A DNA stretch of 64,000 nt from Pedobacter sp. Leaf41 (GCF_001422545.1 NZ_LMLE01000001.1:249373-313372), one strand, 5' to 3'; shown: positions 43,182-51,769, numbered from the stretch's first letter. A program made the numbers and translations. Notes: generated from the letters alone by a model not told the origin.

Positions 43182-43555
43182 TTTGGCTTATGTTTAATTT
43201 TATCAATCATTTTTAAAATTTCATCAACATCACTTAAATCTAACTTCTCTTCTTTCACGAAGAAAGAAAACATACTTTCTACTGAATTTTCGAAATAATT
43301 GCCGAGTAACTTTTCGGTGGCGTGGCGTTTGTATTCTTCTTTGCTGATGATCGGGAAATATTGATGGGCTTTTCCAAAGGCCTCATGGCCAATAAAACCT
43401 TTTGTCTCTAAAATTCTAATAATTGTTGAAACTGTATTGTAAGCGGGTTTTGGCAAGGGAAGTTCATCGATAACCTCTTTCACAAATGCTTTTTCCAACT
43501 GCCACAATACCTGCATAAGCTGTTCTTCTGCTTTGGTTAGATCTTTAATTTCCAT
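43178..43555 (-). CDS. BlaI/MecI family transcriptional repressor
   Basis: 125 residues from the ATG at 43555 (a UUG-extended form adds 11). Winged-helix start EIKDLTKAEEQLMQVLWQLEKA, recognition region PKPAYNTVSTIIRILETKGFIGHEAFGKAHQYFP cut-site region, and a helical C-terminal dimer part. BlaI-type repressors are inactivated by their paired M56 protease, here encoded next with a 4-base overlap. Two adjacent dyads at 43594-43623 are the likely operator, so the operon would be autoregulated. Confidence 0.92.
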   Translation of the reverse strand: MEIKDLTKAEEQLMQVLWQLEKAFVKEVIDELPLPKPAYNTVSTIIRILETKGFIGHEAFGKAHQYFPIISKEEYKRHATEKLLGNYFENSVESMFSFFVKEEKLDLSDVDEILKMIDKIKHKPK

Positions 43556-43593
43556 AGTATTTAATAAATAGAGATAAGCTTTAGGCAAAAGCC

Positions 43594-43623
43594 TTAACTA
43601 AAGTTAAAACTAATTATTTAGTT
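43594..43623. promoter_or_regulatory. candidate BlaI operator, two adjacent dyads
   Basis: TTAACT-AA-AGTTAA (43594-43607) and AACTAA-TTAT-TTAGTT (43608-43623) are perfect inverted repeats that touch each other, 39-68 bases upstream of the repressor start. Confidence 0.5.
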
Positions 43624-43675
43624 ATGCAAATTATTTATCAAGTTTTTAATTGGTAAAGATTTTCAGCGGTGCTGA

Positions 43676-44317
43676 TTATATGGTAATTAGGTTATTCTTG
43701 ATCGCATAAACCACCAATCCTGTACGAGATCGGATATTGAGTTTGGCAAATAATGATTCCCGGTAATTGTCAACAGTTCGTGGGCTTACATTCATCATGT
43801 CGGCAATTTCTTTGTAGGTGTGTTCGGTACTGCAATGCTGCAAAAATGCAAGTTCCCTTGTGCTGAAAATTGGGCCTGAATCGCCATTTTTTAAAGCAAC
43901 CAAAAGCCTGCCCGACACCAGGTCGTTGATGTAAAACCCTTTTTCAACAACAGCTTTAATGGCCAAGAGAAGGTCGTTAGGTGTAGACTCTTTAAGCATA
44001 TAGCCGCTTGCGCCAGCTCTCAGCATTTCAATAATGGCTTTTTCATCTTCAAGCATGCTCAATGCTAATACATTTACATTGGGGTGGTGCTCCTTCATCC
44101 ACTTGGTGGCTGCAAATCCATCCATTACTGGCATATTAATATCCATTAATAGCAGTTGAACATCTGGATGATTTACAATTTTATGTTGTAAATCCTGGCC
44201 ATTTTTGCCTTCAAATACCACCTTAATTTCGTCGAATTCGTCTAATAAGCTGGCTAATCCAGAACGGAATAGGGTATGATCATCAACTATGGCAATGGAT
44301 ATGGGTTGAAGTAACAT
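43676..44317 (-). CDS. NarL/LuxR-type response regulator
   Basis: 213 residues. Receiver domain at 1-125 with acidic pair IVDDHTL, phosphor-acceptor in LLLMDINMPVMDG near 58 and Lys in YMLKEST near 110. C-terminal LuxR helix-turn-helix at ~148-210 (ELAFLQHCSTEHTYKEIADMMNVSPRTVDNYRESL). It is the output of the histidine kinase encoded 3 bases upstream. Last gene of a four-gene operon. Confidence 0.94.
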   Translation of the reverse strand: MLLQPISIAIVDDHTLFRSGLASLLDEFDEIKVVFEGKNGQDLQHKIVNHPDVQLLLMDINMPVMDGFAATKWMKEHHPNVNVLALSMLEDEKAIIEMLRAGASGYMLKESTPNDLLLAIKAVVEKGFYINDLVSGRLLVALKNGDSGPIFSTRELAFLQHCSTEHTYKEIADMMNVSPRTVDNYRESLFAKLNIRSRTGLVVYAIKNNLITI

Positions 44318-44320
44318 GAT

Positions 44321-45112
44321 TTAGGGATATGGGATTTCGATTAGGATGTTAGTGCCTTTATTAGGAATTGAATTTAAAGCCAATTTACCATTTATCATTT
44401 CGATGCGCTTTGAAATGGAACTTAATCCCAAACCTGCTTTATTTGCTTTAGCCTTTTCATAATTGAAACCTACTCCATTTTCTTCAACGTTTAAATATAA
44501 TTTTTTATCCTCATAGTATGCATTAAAACTGATTGAAGTAGCGTTTGCATGTTTGATGATGTTGTTGATGATTTCCTGTAGCAAGCGTAAAATAATTAAG
44601 TCTTTATCTGGGGAGTTTTCCTGCAGATTATGAAGTTGATTGCTCACCTGCAATTCGTAACTGCCTGTTTTTTCCAGCCAGTTTATTTCTTGTTGCAAAG
44701 CATTGCCTAAACCGTTTTCTACTATTTGCTCACCATGTAAAAGTTTGGCAAGTTCTCTTAACTCTTTGATAGATTTGTTGACCAGAGATAAGGAATTTTC
44801 TATTTTGACAGTGGCTTTGTCGCTATGATCAAGATTAATTGAATTTAGGGTCAATGTGGTTAAACTTAATAATTGTCCTACATTATCATGCAGTTCTGTT
44901 GCAATAGCTTGCATGGTATTATCTTGCACTTCAATTCTGGCTTGAAGCATCTCTGCCTCAAACTGCTGTTGCATATGTTGTTTCTCTAAAATGTGGTTTT
45001 TCTTATGCCGATTATACGAACGGATGTACATAATCAAAAAAACAGGCATTAGTAAGAAAATCAAAGTTGCAAGAACAACTAAGATTGCAATTTTTGTTGT
45101 TTCGCTCTGCAT
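44321..45112 (-). CDS. sensor histidine kinase, HisKA_3 type
   Basis: 263 residues from the ATG at 45112. One N-terminal membrane helix (ILVVLATLIFLLMPVFLIMY), a coiled coil (QQQFEAEMLQARIEVQD), the dimerisation/phosphorylation site ATELHDNVGQLLSLTTL near 72-88 and an HATPase with VEENGVGFNY and AGLGLSSISKRIEMINGKL. No sensing domain is present, so input must come from another protein, most simply the membrane protein encoded just upstream, whose 3' end overlaps this gene by 34 bases. It should phosphorylate the regulator at 43676. Confidence 0.92.
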   Translation of the reverse strand: MQSETTKIAILVVLATLIFLLMPVFLIMYIRSYNRHKKNHILEKQHMQQQFEAEMLQARIEVQDNTMQAIATELHDNVGQLLSLTTLTLNSINLDHSDKATVKIENSLSLVNKSIKELRELAKLLHGEQIVENGLGNALQQEINWLEKTGSYELQVSNQLHNLQENSPDKDLIILRLLQEIINNIIKHANATSISFNAYYEDKKLYLNVEENGVGFNYEKAKANKAGLGLSSISKRIEMINGKLALNSIPNKGTNILIEIPYP

Positions 45113-45726
45113 AAGTAAGAATAGGTCCAAACGCTATATAAAATGAAATTCAATGCTATGGTAATAGCGTACCTGAGGGTTAAACTTTTGCCGAAACGAA
45201 CATCAAATACATCACTTAACAAATTACAAACCGTTCCACCGAAATAATAAAACAATACACCTGTTATCCACCAAAATTCTGAATGATATTTGATTTCAAT
45301 AAATTTTTCGTCATTTAACAGGAGATAATAATAATAAAGGCAGTAGAGGCTAAAAACTACCGACATTACTGTTACAGCAGTCGAGTTAAACACCATAATC
45401 GAATCTTTGGCAATAAACCCAAAATAAATCGAATAGACGATCCCTAACCCTACATATATAATAGGCTTAGGGATTAAATAATTTTTCAGGCAATGCCAGA
45501 TGCCAATAAAAATGAAGCTAATTTCGAAAAATACAAAGGAGTTAAATAACCAAAGATTGTTTTCTCTTTTAGAGGACATATAACTTCCTGCAGCTTCCGT
45601 TAATAACGCCAGCAGAAGATAGGCAATATTTAATTTCCAAAAAATGCTTTTATCATTCCTTAAAAATATAACTGCGCCTATAAGGCACATTATTTCGGCT
45701 ATAACTATCGGTGATGTAAAATTCAT
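45079..45726 (-). CDS. multi-pass membrane protein, unknown, in a two-component operon
   Basis: 215 residues with about seven hydrophobic segments and short loops (MCLIGAVIFLRND, LNIAYLLLALLTEAAG, PIIYVGLGIVYSIYFGFIA ...). It ends SYLCRAKQQKLQS. No family recognised. Its 3' end overlaps the kinase gene by 34 bases and its ATG is 3 bases after the stop of the upstream gene, so it is tightly coupled to both. It may be the missing sensor of the sensor-less kinase; this is inference. Confidence 0.75.
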   Translation of the reverse strand: MNFTSPIVIAEIMCLIGAVIFLRNDKSIFWKLNIAYLLLALLTEAAGSYMSSKRENNLWLFNSFVFFEISFIFIGIWHCLKNYLIPKPIIYVGLGIVYSIYFGFIAKDSIMVFNSTAVTVMSVVFSLYCLYYYYLLLNDEKFIEIKYHSEFWWITGVLFYYFGGTVCNLLSDVFDVRFGKSLTLRYAITIALNFILYSVWTYSYLCRAKQQKLQS

Positions 45727-45729
45727 TCT

Positions 45730-46116
45730 TTAAAGTCCGGTTCCCTGGCATACGCTAGGACAAAGTTCCCCTCTGTTTTCAATGTCTTCCAAATCATCTT
45801 CATGTTCTTCGGTTAAGTCGCCAATTGGGTTGCTGTAGCCAGCAGCAAAGGTTGGCACTAGTAATACCGTGTTTCTTCCTTCATATTCTTTTGGCAATCC
45901 TTCTATGGAGTTGGCTGTGTATTGAGCATTATAAATTCGCAAACCATCGTGTTTTCCATCTGCAATTGTTTTGGCCATTTCTAAGATTTGTGCTGCAGGA
46001 AACCAGATTGCTTTGGTATAAGATTTTGGATCTTTGCTGGCCTGTTCGGTATATGCGTTAACCATTTCTTGTGCAACCTTCTTATCAATAGGTTGAAAAT
46101 TCGAATTTTTGCTCAT
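45730..46116 (-). CDS. small soluble protein with C-terminal CPxxC tail, first gene of a two-component operon
   Basis: 128 residues, no signal peptide. The body (PIDKKVAQEMVNAYTEQASK ... SYTKAIWFPAAQILEMAKTI) looks globular; an acidic strip (TEEHEDDLEDIENRG) leads to the end LCPSVCQGTGL with two Cys three apart. No family recognised. It is followed at 3 bases by the membrane protein, then kinase and regulator. A redox- or metal-responsive role is conceivable from the CPxxC tail but unproven. Confidence 0.65.
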   Translation of the reverse strand: MSKNSNFQPIDKKVAQEMVNAYTEQASKDPKSYTKAIWFPAAQILEMAKTIADGKHDGLRIYNAQYTANSIEGLPKEYEGRNTVLLVPTFAAGYSNPIGDLTEEHEDDLEDIENRGELCPSVCQGTGL

Positions 46117-46402
46117 TAGTAAAGTAGGTTTGATTTTGGTCTTCTAAATTCGTTATTTAGATAGTTTCTGACAATAGCCACTATGAATTTTAATACCGTA
46201 AAAACACCTTTTGATTTAGGGTAAAACATACTACTCATATATAGGTACGTCGACATACTTTTGAAATGCAATAAAGAATGAAAATTTAGTGTTGCACATC
46301 CCAAAGTTGTTTATCCCATAATAAAAAGATCCCGATTTTTTGCGGGGTAAGCAGGAGTCTTCTTTGTGATGAGCTAATGATCACCCTACAATTTAATTTA
46401 CA
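46117..46402. other. 286-base intergenic region between divergent regulators
   Basis: Contains no gene that I can support. It must carry the promoters of the four-gene operon (minus) and of the solo LuxR gene (plus); no exact TAnnTTTG was found. Confidence 0.4.
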
Positions 46403-46633
46403 ATGACAAACAACATCCATCTTCAAGAAAGTAATAACTTGATAACGGAAAGGGAAATTGAAATAGTAAAGCTATTATCAAAAGGTTATAACAGCAAAGA
46501 AATAGGCGATATGCTTTTTATTAGCGAGCATACCGTAAATACACACAGGCGGAACATGGTTAGAAAGCTAGATCTACGAAACTCGTATCAGCTTATTGTG
46601 TGGGCATTTAAGCAGCGGATATTATCTTACTAA
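46403..46633 (+). CDS. solo LuxR-type DNA-binding protein
   Basis: 76 residues, essentially only a LuxR C-terminal helix-turn-helix: LITEREIEIVKLLSKGYNSK followed by EIGDMLFISEHTVNTHRRNMVRKL. No receiver or sensor domain precedes it, and an in-frame upstream extension is not seen. It is divergent from the two-component operon, whose regulator has the same type of output domain, so it may compete with or modify that regulator's binding. Followed by a strong terminator. Confidence 0.88.
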   Translation: MTNNIHLQESNNLITEREIEIVKLLSKGYNSKEIGDMLFISEHTVNTHRRNMVRKLDLRNSYQLIVWAFKQRILSY

Positions 46634-46673
46634 AGATTAAAATATACATATTTAACGCACCCTCTCTCTAAAA

Positions 46674-46726
46674 AGCAAAGCCTGCCGTTTGACTTTATGG
46701 TCAACTTAGCAGGCTTTTGCATTTTT
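46674..46726. terminator. bidirectional terminator
   Basis: AAAGCCTGC / GCAGGCTTT with an inner GTTGAC-like pairing and a T run, between the convergent LuxR and M28 genes. Confidence 0.75.
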
Positions 46727-46733
46727 AAATTAA

Positions 46734-48302
46734 TTATGGTCTTGCGGCTTGTGCTGCTGGTAATTCCTTTCTTGGAATTTGTGCATCACGCTGGGAGGTA
46801 TTGTAAACGAAAGAAGCGACAATAGTTGCTGATTGTTTCAAATCATCTTCCACCAATCTATCATAAGTATCCATGTTGCTGTGGTGCGTACGGGTGTTGT
46901 AGTCGGCTGGGTCTTGTATAAATTGGAAACCCGGAATGCCTACTGCATCAAAGGCCTGGTGATCGGTTCCTCCAGTGTTGTTAATCGTTACCGTTGTAGC
47001 CCCAAGATCATTAAACGGACTTAGCCAACTTTGGAATATAGGGCCGGCCGCTGCGTTTCCTTGTAAATAAATGCCGCGAATTTTGCCTGTTCCGTTATCT
47101 AAATTATAATATGCTGAAATTTTCTTTTGATCTGGTGTTAAAACCATCGTTTTCGGATCGCCAAAATGTTTGGCTACATAACCTCTTGAACCAAATAGTC
47201 CTTGCTCTTCAGAACTCCAAAGTGCGATGCGGATGGTGCGCTTAGGTTTAAAATCAATGGCTTTTAAAATGCGCATAGCTTCCATCATTACGGCAGAACC
47301 AGCTGCATTATCGGTAGCGCCAGTTGCAGCATGCCACGAATCGAAGTGGCCTCCAATCATAATTACTTCATCCTTTAATTTTTTATCGGTTCCCGGAATT
47401 TCGGCTATTACGTTGTATCCCTGAGGGTCTTGAGCATAAAATGAAGTTTTGATGTCAGCCTCTATCTCTACTAGTTTGCCAGCACGAAGCAAACGTAAAA
47501 TATGTAAGAAATCTTCAGCAGCAACTTCAAGTTCAGGCGAAACTGGTTTAGCATCTAACGCATAAGAGGCACCATTGCTGGTGAAGAAAGTTCCTTGTCC
47601 GCCGCGGGCATAAGTTAAGATCAAAGCCACTTTTTCTTCGACTAACATGGCGCTCATGGCGGCACGCGCTTCACGCATTTTCATCATTTGCGCCATACGA
47701 TCGGCCATTGGCCCGGTGGCAGCACGTTGACGAGGTGCGCCAGCTGCAGGTTTTGCCGCTGCCATCTGCGCCAGCGTAGAATCAGCATAGCGTGAAAAAT
47801 CTGGCTTCAATCCGCTCGCAAGTGGAGCGCCTTGATCCATCATTACAATTTTGCCCGCGAGTTTACCTTTATATTTCACTAAATCGGCAACACTATCTGC
47901 TTTAATTAAAACTACTTCGGATTTTATTGGCCCATTGGTTCCTGGTGTCCATGCTTTTGGAGAGGCAATAATCGGGTGATAAAATGGAGCGGTGGTTGCA
48001 GCGTAATATTTATCTACTTGCCAGCCTTTGCCAAATGTTCCCCAGGCTTCGAGATGTGCATTTTTCAAACCCCACTCTGTAAGTTGTTTTACTGCCCAAT
48101 CTTGCGCTCGTTTTAAACCGGGAGAGTTAGACAAACGTGGACCGGAAACATCAGTTAAGTTGAAGGCAATATCCATCACTTTTGAATTCTCCAGGCCAGC
48201 TGTACGTATTTTTTGTACTATCGCGGCATCTGGTGCATCTTGCGCAAACGCAGAAAAGCAAAGGCCAAAAGCCATTGCTGTGATTGTAAATCTTTTGACC
48301 AT
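46734..48302 (-). CDS. M28 family zinc aminopeptidase with PA domain
   Basis: 522 residues. Signal peptide to FAQ (21). A protease-associated (PA) domain spans about 130-290 and carries a long Ala/Met/Arg-rich insert near 185-220. The M28 catalytic domain has zinc ligands in GGHFDSWHAATGATDNAAG near 317-335, the Glu pair in SSEEQGLFGSRG near 365 and the last His in GGTDHQAFDAVGIPG near 465. Such enzymes release N-terminal amino acids from peptides in the periplasm or outside. Single gene. Confidence 0.92.
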   Translation of the reverse strand: MVKRFTITAMAFGLCFSAFAQDAPDAAIVQKIRTAGLENSKVMDIAFNLTDVSGPRLSNSPGLKRAQDWAVKQLTEWGLKNAHLEAWGTFGKGWQVDKYYAATTAPFYHPIIASPKAWTPGTNGPIKSEVVLIKADSVADLVKYKGKLAGKIVMMDQGAPLASGLKPDFSRYADSTLAQMAAAKPAAGAPRQRAATGPMADRMAQMMKMREARAAMSAMLVEEKVALILTYARGGQGTFFTSNGASYALDAKPVSPELEVAAEDFLHILRLLRAGKLVEIEADIKTSFYAQDPQGYNVIAEIPGTDKKLKDEVIMIGGHFDSWHAATGATDNAAGSAVMMEAMRILKAIDFKPKRTIRIALWSSEEQGLFGSRGYVAKHFGDPKTMVLTPDQKKISAYYNLDNGTGKIRGIYLQGNAAAGPIFQSWLSPFNDLGATTVTINNTGGTDHQAFDAVGIPGFQFIQDPADYNTRTHHSNMDTYDRLVEDDLKQSATIVASFVYNTSQRDAQIPRKELPAAQAARP

Positions 48303-48589
48303 TTCAAGAAGTAGGTTGGTTTAAGTGCTAAATTACATTTTAGCTTTTCTACAATTAGAATCTCCCGACATTTTTACAAAGTGTTTTTGCGGCAGAACAG
48401 TTGCCAAACTTGATAGTAAAAGCCAAAATAATCTAAACCTTATTGAAACGGAAAGCCCGTATTCCAATTGAGAACAAATAGAAGTTTTGATGCATATGCT
48501 TCACCTAAGCACAAAACTTTTGAAGTGTGCTTGTAGTGTAAAGAAGGACTAACATTAAAATGAAATGCAGCTGTTGCTTTTCAAAAATC
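48303..48589. other. 287-base gap, nothing recognised
   Basis: AT-rich DNA between the M28 peptidase and the ABC permease, both on the minus strand. No ORF, hairpin terminator or repeat stands out. Confidence 0.4.
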
Positions 48590-49387
48590 TTATTTAATAC
48601 TTTTTCTGGTTACAATAAAGTAACCTGCAATAAATAATATTCCTGCATATATTAGACTTACCCAAATTTCTCTGGCGAAAATTTCAAAATCTAGTGGATC
48701 TTTTCCTTTTTTTACCTGTGTAACTTGCAAAGCCAAGGCAGGCAGACTGTACGGGATAAGATAGGCGTATGTCCAGTTAACCATTCCTGCTACAATGCCC
48801 ATAATAGTACCTACGAAACCGATGCCGATCGGTTTAAGAAAATCGCCCCATATTAAGCTAAAGATAAATTGAAGGGACAAAATGCCCAGGGATGACAAAA
48901 ATAACTTGCTATAAGAGTTAATGAGGAAGTTGGATGGGTTGTATTGACTAAACGTATATTTTGGAACTAAAACTTGCAATAAATGGCCGAAACCATAGGT
49001 TAGCGTAGCAAATAGAAACAGACAAATAAAAATCAACGTAACCGCAAATAGGTATTTAGCGGTATAGATAGAGAATTTGTTTAACGGTTGGGCAAAAAGG
49101 CTTTTCCATGTATCGTTTTTGTGCTCAATATTATTAACCGAAAAAGCCATAAACATTACATAAAAAGGCATCACCAGTATGCCCATAACGTTCAGGGTGG
49201 CACCAGCGTATCTTATCCAAAGCGTCATACCGGGTGCGTTCAATTTCAGAATTTTATCAGCACCTGAATAAAAACCAAAACTTACCAAGCTGCATATTAC
49301 AACCGGAAGTAAAATTGCGGCCCAAAAGGCGAGTGTTTTCCTGGATTTATAAAACTCGGAAACTAATGAAATGTAGATGGAGCGCAT
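48590..49387 (-). CDS. ABC-2 type transporter permease
   Basis: 265 residues from the ATG at 49387. Six hydrophobic segments; the start YISLVSEFYKSRKTLAFWAAILLPV and the loop NIEHKNDTWKSLFAQPLNKFSIYTAKYL are typical of the lantibiotic-immunity / BcrB-like ABC-2 permeases. It starts one base after the stop of its ATPase gene. Together they form an exporter, possibly of peptides or antibiotics. Last gene of the operon. Confidence 0.88.
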   Translation of the reverse strand: MRSIYISLVSEFYKSRKTLAFWAAILLPVVICSLVSFGFYSGADKILKLNAPGMTLWIRYAGATLNVMGILVMPFYVMFMAFSVNNIEHKNDTWKSLFAQPLNKFSIYTAKYLFAVTLIFICLFLFATLTYGFGHLLQVLVPKYTFSQYNPSNFLINSYSKLFLSSLGILSLQFIFSLIWGDFLKPIGIGFVGTIMGIVAGMVNWTYAYLIPYSLPALALQVTQVKKGKDPLDFEIFAREIWVSLIYAGILFIAGYFIVTRKSIK

Positions 49388-49388
49388 T

Positions 49389-50297
49389 TTAGTTGTTTTT
49401 GGTAATATCAAGAAAAAGGTTTTCCAAATCTTTGCGTTGCTTGGAGAGGCTGCTTACTGTGAATCCATTTTGGATGAGTAGCGTATTGAGTTTTCCGCTA
49501 TCAGCGGATGAAGAAAAAGGAACGGTTATTCTGTTATCTGTTTTGGAAGCGATTTCATAGCCTTTGGTAACCAAAAAAGCGCTTGCATTTTCAATTTGAT
49601 CTACTTCTATTTCGACCATCGGTTTGCTTAGCAGATGCAGCTCTTCAATGGTGCCTTGGAATAATAATTGGCCTTTGTTAATGATGCCTACATGGGTAGC
49701 AGTTCTTTCAATCTCAGCCAATAAATGGCTAGATACTAAAATAGTTTTGTTGTGTTTGGTGGCTAATTCAATCATCAGGTTTCTGATTTCGATAATACCG
49801 TTAGGATCTAAGCCATTGGTTGGTTCGTCAAGCAGTAGTAATTCCGGGTCTGAAACCAAGGCCAGGGCAATGCCTAGACGTTGTTTCATTCCTAAAGAAT
49901 ATTTACCAGCCTTTTTATCTGCAGCATCGGTTAGGTCTACTAAAGCCAGCATTTCGGCGACTTTGCTTTTTGCAATCCTGAGCAGGAGGCAGCGATTAAT
50001 TAAATTTTCTTTACCAGAAAGATGGCCATAGATAGCGGGTTGCTCTACCAAGGCTCCAATTTTTTTAAGTGTGGCAATGCGATTACTGTTGATCTCTTTC
50101 CCAAAAATAAAAACCTGATCTGCCGGCGATTTCAATAAATTAAGCAGGATTTTTATTGTAGTAGTTTTACCAGCGCCATTAGGGCCTAAAAAACCATAAA
50201 TACTACCTCTTGGTACTTGTAAGGATAAATCTTTTACAATGGTTTGGTTGCCAAAACTAAAGTTTAAGCCTACAGTTTCGATTGCATAATTACTCAT
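49389..50297 (-). CDS. ABC transporter ATP-binding protein
   Basis: 302 residues. Walker A GPNGAGKTTTIK, Q-loop GALVEQPAIYG, signature YSLGMKQRLGIA, Walker B LLLLDEPTNGLDP and switch His in VSSHLLAE. The C-terminal ~80 residues are the extra domain of the BcrA / drug-export subgroup. It drives the permease encoded next. The small membrane protein at 50302 starts the operon. Divergent from a LytS/LytTR pair, a setting common for exporters controlled by LytTR regulators. Confidence 0.94.
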   Translation of the reverse strand: MSNYAIETVGLNFSFGNQTIVKDLSLQVPRGSIYGFLGPNGAGKTTTIKILLNLLKSPADQVFIFGKEINSNRIATLKKIGALVEQPAIYGHLSGKENLINRCLLLRIAKSKVAEMLALVDLTDAADKKAGKYSLGMKQRLGIALALVSDPELLLLDEPTNGLDPNGIIEIRNLMIELATKHNKTILVSSHLLAEIERTATHVGIINKGQLLFQGTIEELHLLSKPMVEIEVDQIENASAFLVTKGYEIASKTDNRITVPFSSSADSGKLNTLLIQNGFTVSSLSKQRKDLENLFLDITKNN

Positions 50298-50301
50298 TAC
50301 C

Positions 50302-50472
50302 TTATTTGAAAACCGCTGATACTTGTTTTGCGATCGTATTAGTGCTTGATGTAGGTTTTACCACAACTTCAGCATCATTTTGATTTGTATTTACCGTAAG
50401 CGTTAAAATAATCATCATGAATACTGGAACTAATAAAAGTAAAAATGGCGATGTGTTTACTAACTTTTTCAT
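50302..50472 (-). CDS. small single-pass membrane protein of the ABC operon
   Basis: 56 residues from the ATG at 50472. One membrane helix (PFLLLLVPVFMMIILTLTV) followed by a short polar, Thr/Ser-rich tail. Four bases separate it from the ATPase gene. No family recognised; it may be an accessory subunit of the exporter, as small helices often are, but this is inference. Confidence 0.6.
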   Translation of the reverse strand: MKKLVNTSPFLLLLVPVFMMIILTLTVNTNQNDAEVVVKPTSSTNTIAKQVSAVFK

Positions 50473-50617
50473 TTTGTTTTCGTTTTGATGATTCAAAGGA
50501 ACAGCATTCGAATTGTTTGCTAAAATGTATTATACCAAGTGTTCAAGATTCTAGATAAACAGGCATTTTTGGCGTTTATCGATGAGATTTGGAGTTTGTC
50601 GATAAAATATGGCTGTT

Positions 50618-50652
50618 TGCCTGTTGGTAGAAAAAAAATGCCTGTTGGTAGA
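50618..50652. promoter_or_regulatory. direct repeat, candidate LytTR regulator binding site
   Basis: TGCCTGTTGGTAGA occurs at 50618-50631 and again, identical, at 50639-50652, a period of 21 bases or two helical turns. It lies between the divergent ABC operon and the LytS gene. Paired direct repeats with this period are what LytTR proteins such as AgrA bind. An inverted repeat TTTATCGA / TCGATAAA lies just before it (50575-50606). Confidence 0.6.
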
Positions 50653-50737
50653 TTGTGTGCGGTTTAAAAAGAAAGTTTATTTATTTTGGATGCGGAAAGA
50701 TTAGCAATCAGCTGCTTCCTCTTCCAAAGTATATTAA

Positions 50738-51769
50738 ATGAAAAAAAGCAAAGGAACATTAATACTTCACGGAATTTTCTGGGCATTTATAATATTAATA
50801 ATTGCGTTAGATGTCTTTTTTGATTCTCAGGTAAAAAGTGTTAAACATTTTTTACTCTCCCTTGTGCTATTTGGTATAATAAATATTTCCCTCTTTTATA
50901 TTAACTATTTAATCCTTATTCCCCAGCTCATTAAAAAAAGGAAGAAATATTTTCTCTACATGTTGGCATTTGTTCTTTTGTTAGGCGCTGCGGCATTAAT
51001 TAAAACTGTTGTAGCGGTTTTAAATCCTAAAGATATGATGGATTACATCATGGAAGGAAAGCCGAAAACACTGCAGGCAGATCAATACTTTTTCGCACAA
51101 TTGTTTTTGTGTGGATTCTTTTTAGTCTCAAGTTGCCTCATTAAATTTGCTGCTGATTGGTTTTCTAATGAACGAATTCAACGTAACCTGGAAAGTGAAC
51201 GCCGGGAAATGGAATTGCAATTCCTTAAATCGCAGCTTAATCCGCACTTTCTTTTCAACTCCTTAAATAATATCTATTCGCTTGCTTATCAAAAATCGGA
51301 TAAAACAGCCGATGCGATTATGAAACTTTCGGAGATTATGCGTTACATGATTTATGAAAGCAATACCCCAACGGTAGCTTTAAGCAAGGAGGTTGATTAT
51401 TTAACTAACTATATAGAACTGCAAAAAATAAGATTTAAAGATGGGGCTTTCATAGAACTTACCCTTAATGGGGAAATTGACGATCAAAAAATAGTACCGC
51501 TGATGTTGATTTCATTTGTAGAGAATGCGTTTAAACATGGCGTAGTCAACGATCCGGAAAACCCGGTTAAAATTAACATTATTGCGAACCAAAAGATTCT
51601 TCATTTTAGCGTGATCAATAAGAAAAATCAGCAGAATAAGGATGCGCAAGGTGGAATTGGTTTGCCTAACGTAGAAAGACGATTACAGCTGGTATACCCA
51701 GACAGATATAAATTAAATGTTGTAAATTCGGCTACTCATTACACCTGTGAACTAATGATCGATATTTAA
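50738..51769 (+). CDS. LytS-type sensor histidine kinase
   Basis: 343 residues. Four membrane segments in the first ~145 residues, then a His_kinase domain with QLNPHFLFNSLNNIYSLAYQ near 165-185 (phospho-His) and a C-terminal ATPase with SFVENAFKHG and GIGLPNVERRLQLVYP. No extra sensor domain. It should phosphorylate the LytTR regulator encoded 63 bases downstream. Confidence 0.93.
   Translation: MKKSKGTLILHGIFWAFIILIIALDVFFDSQVKSVKHFLLSLVLFGIINISLFYINYLILIPQLIKKRKKYFLYMLAFVLLLGAAALIKTVVAVLNPKDMMDYIMEGKPKTLQADQYFFAQLFLCGFFLVSSCLIKFAADWFSNERIQRNLESERREMELQFLKSQLNPHFLFNSLNNIYSLAYQKSDKTADAIMKLSEIMRYMIYESNTPTVALSKEVDYLTNYIELQKIRFKDGAFIELTLNGEIDDQKIVPLMLISFVENAFKHGVVNDPENPVKINIIANQKILHFSVINKKNQQNKDAQGGIGLPNVERRLQLVYPDRYKLNVVNSATHYTCELMIDI

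Noticed and set aside
39265-43555. Beta-lactam resistance locus
   Set aside because: BlaI and M56 are present but there is no beta-lactamase or penicillin-binding sensor domain in the window.
46116-46304. 62-codon frame between the two regulators
   Set aside because: No family, no sensible start and AT-rich composition; treated as intergenic.
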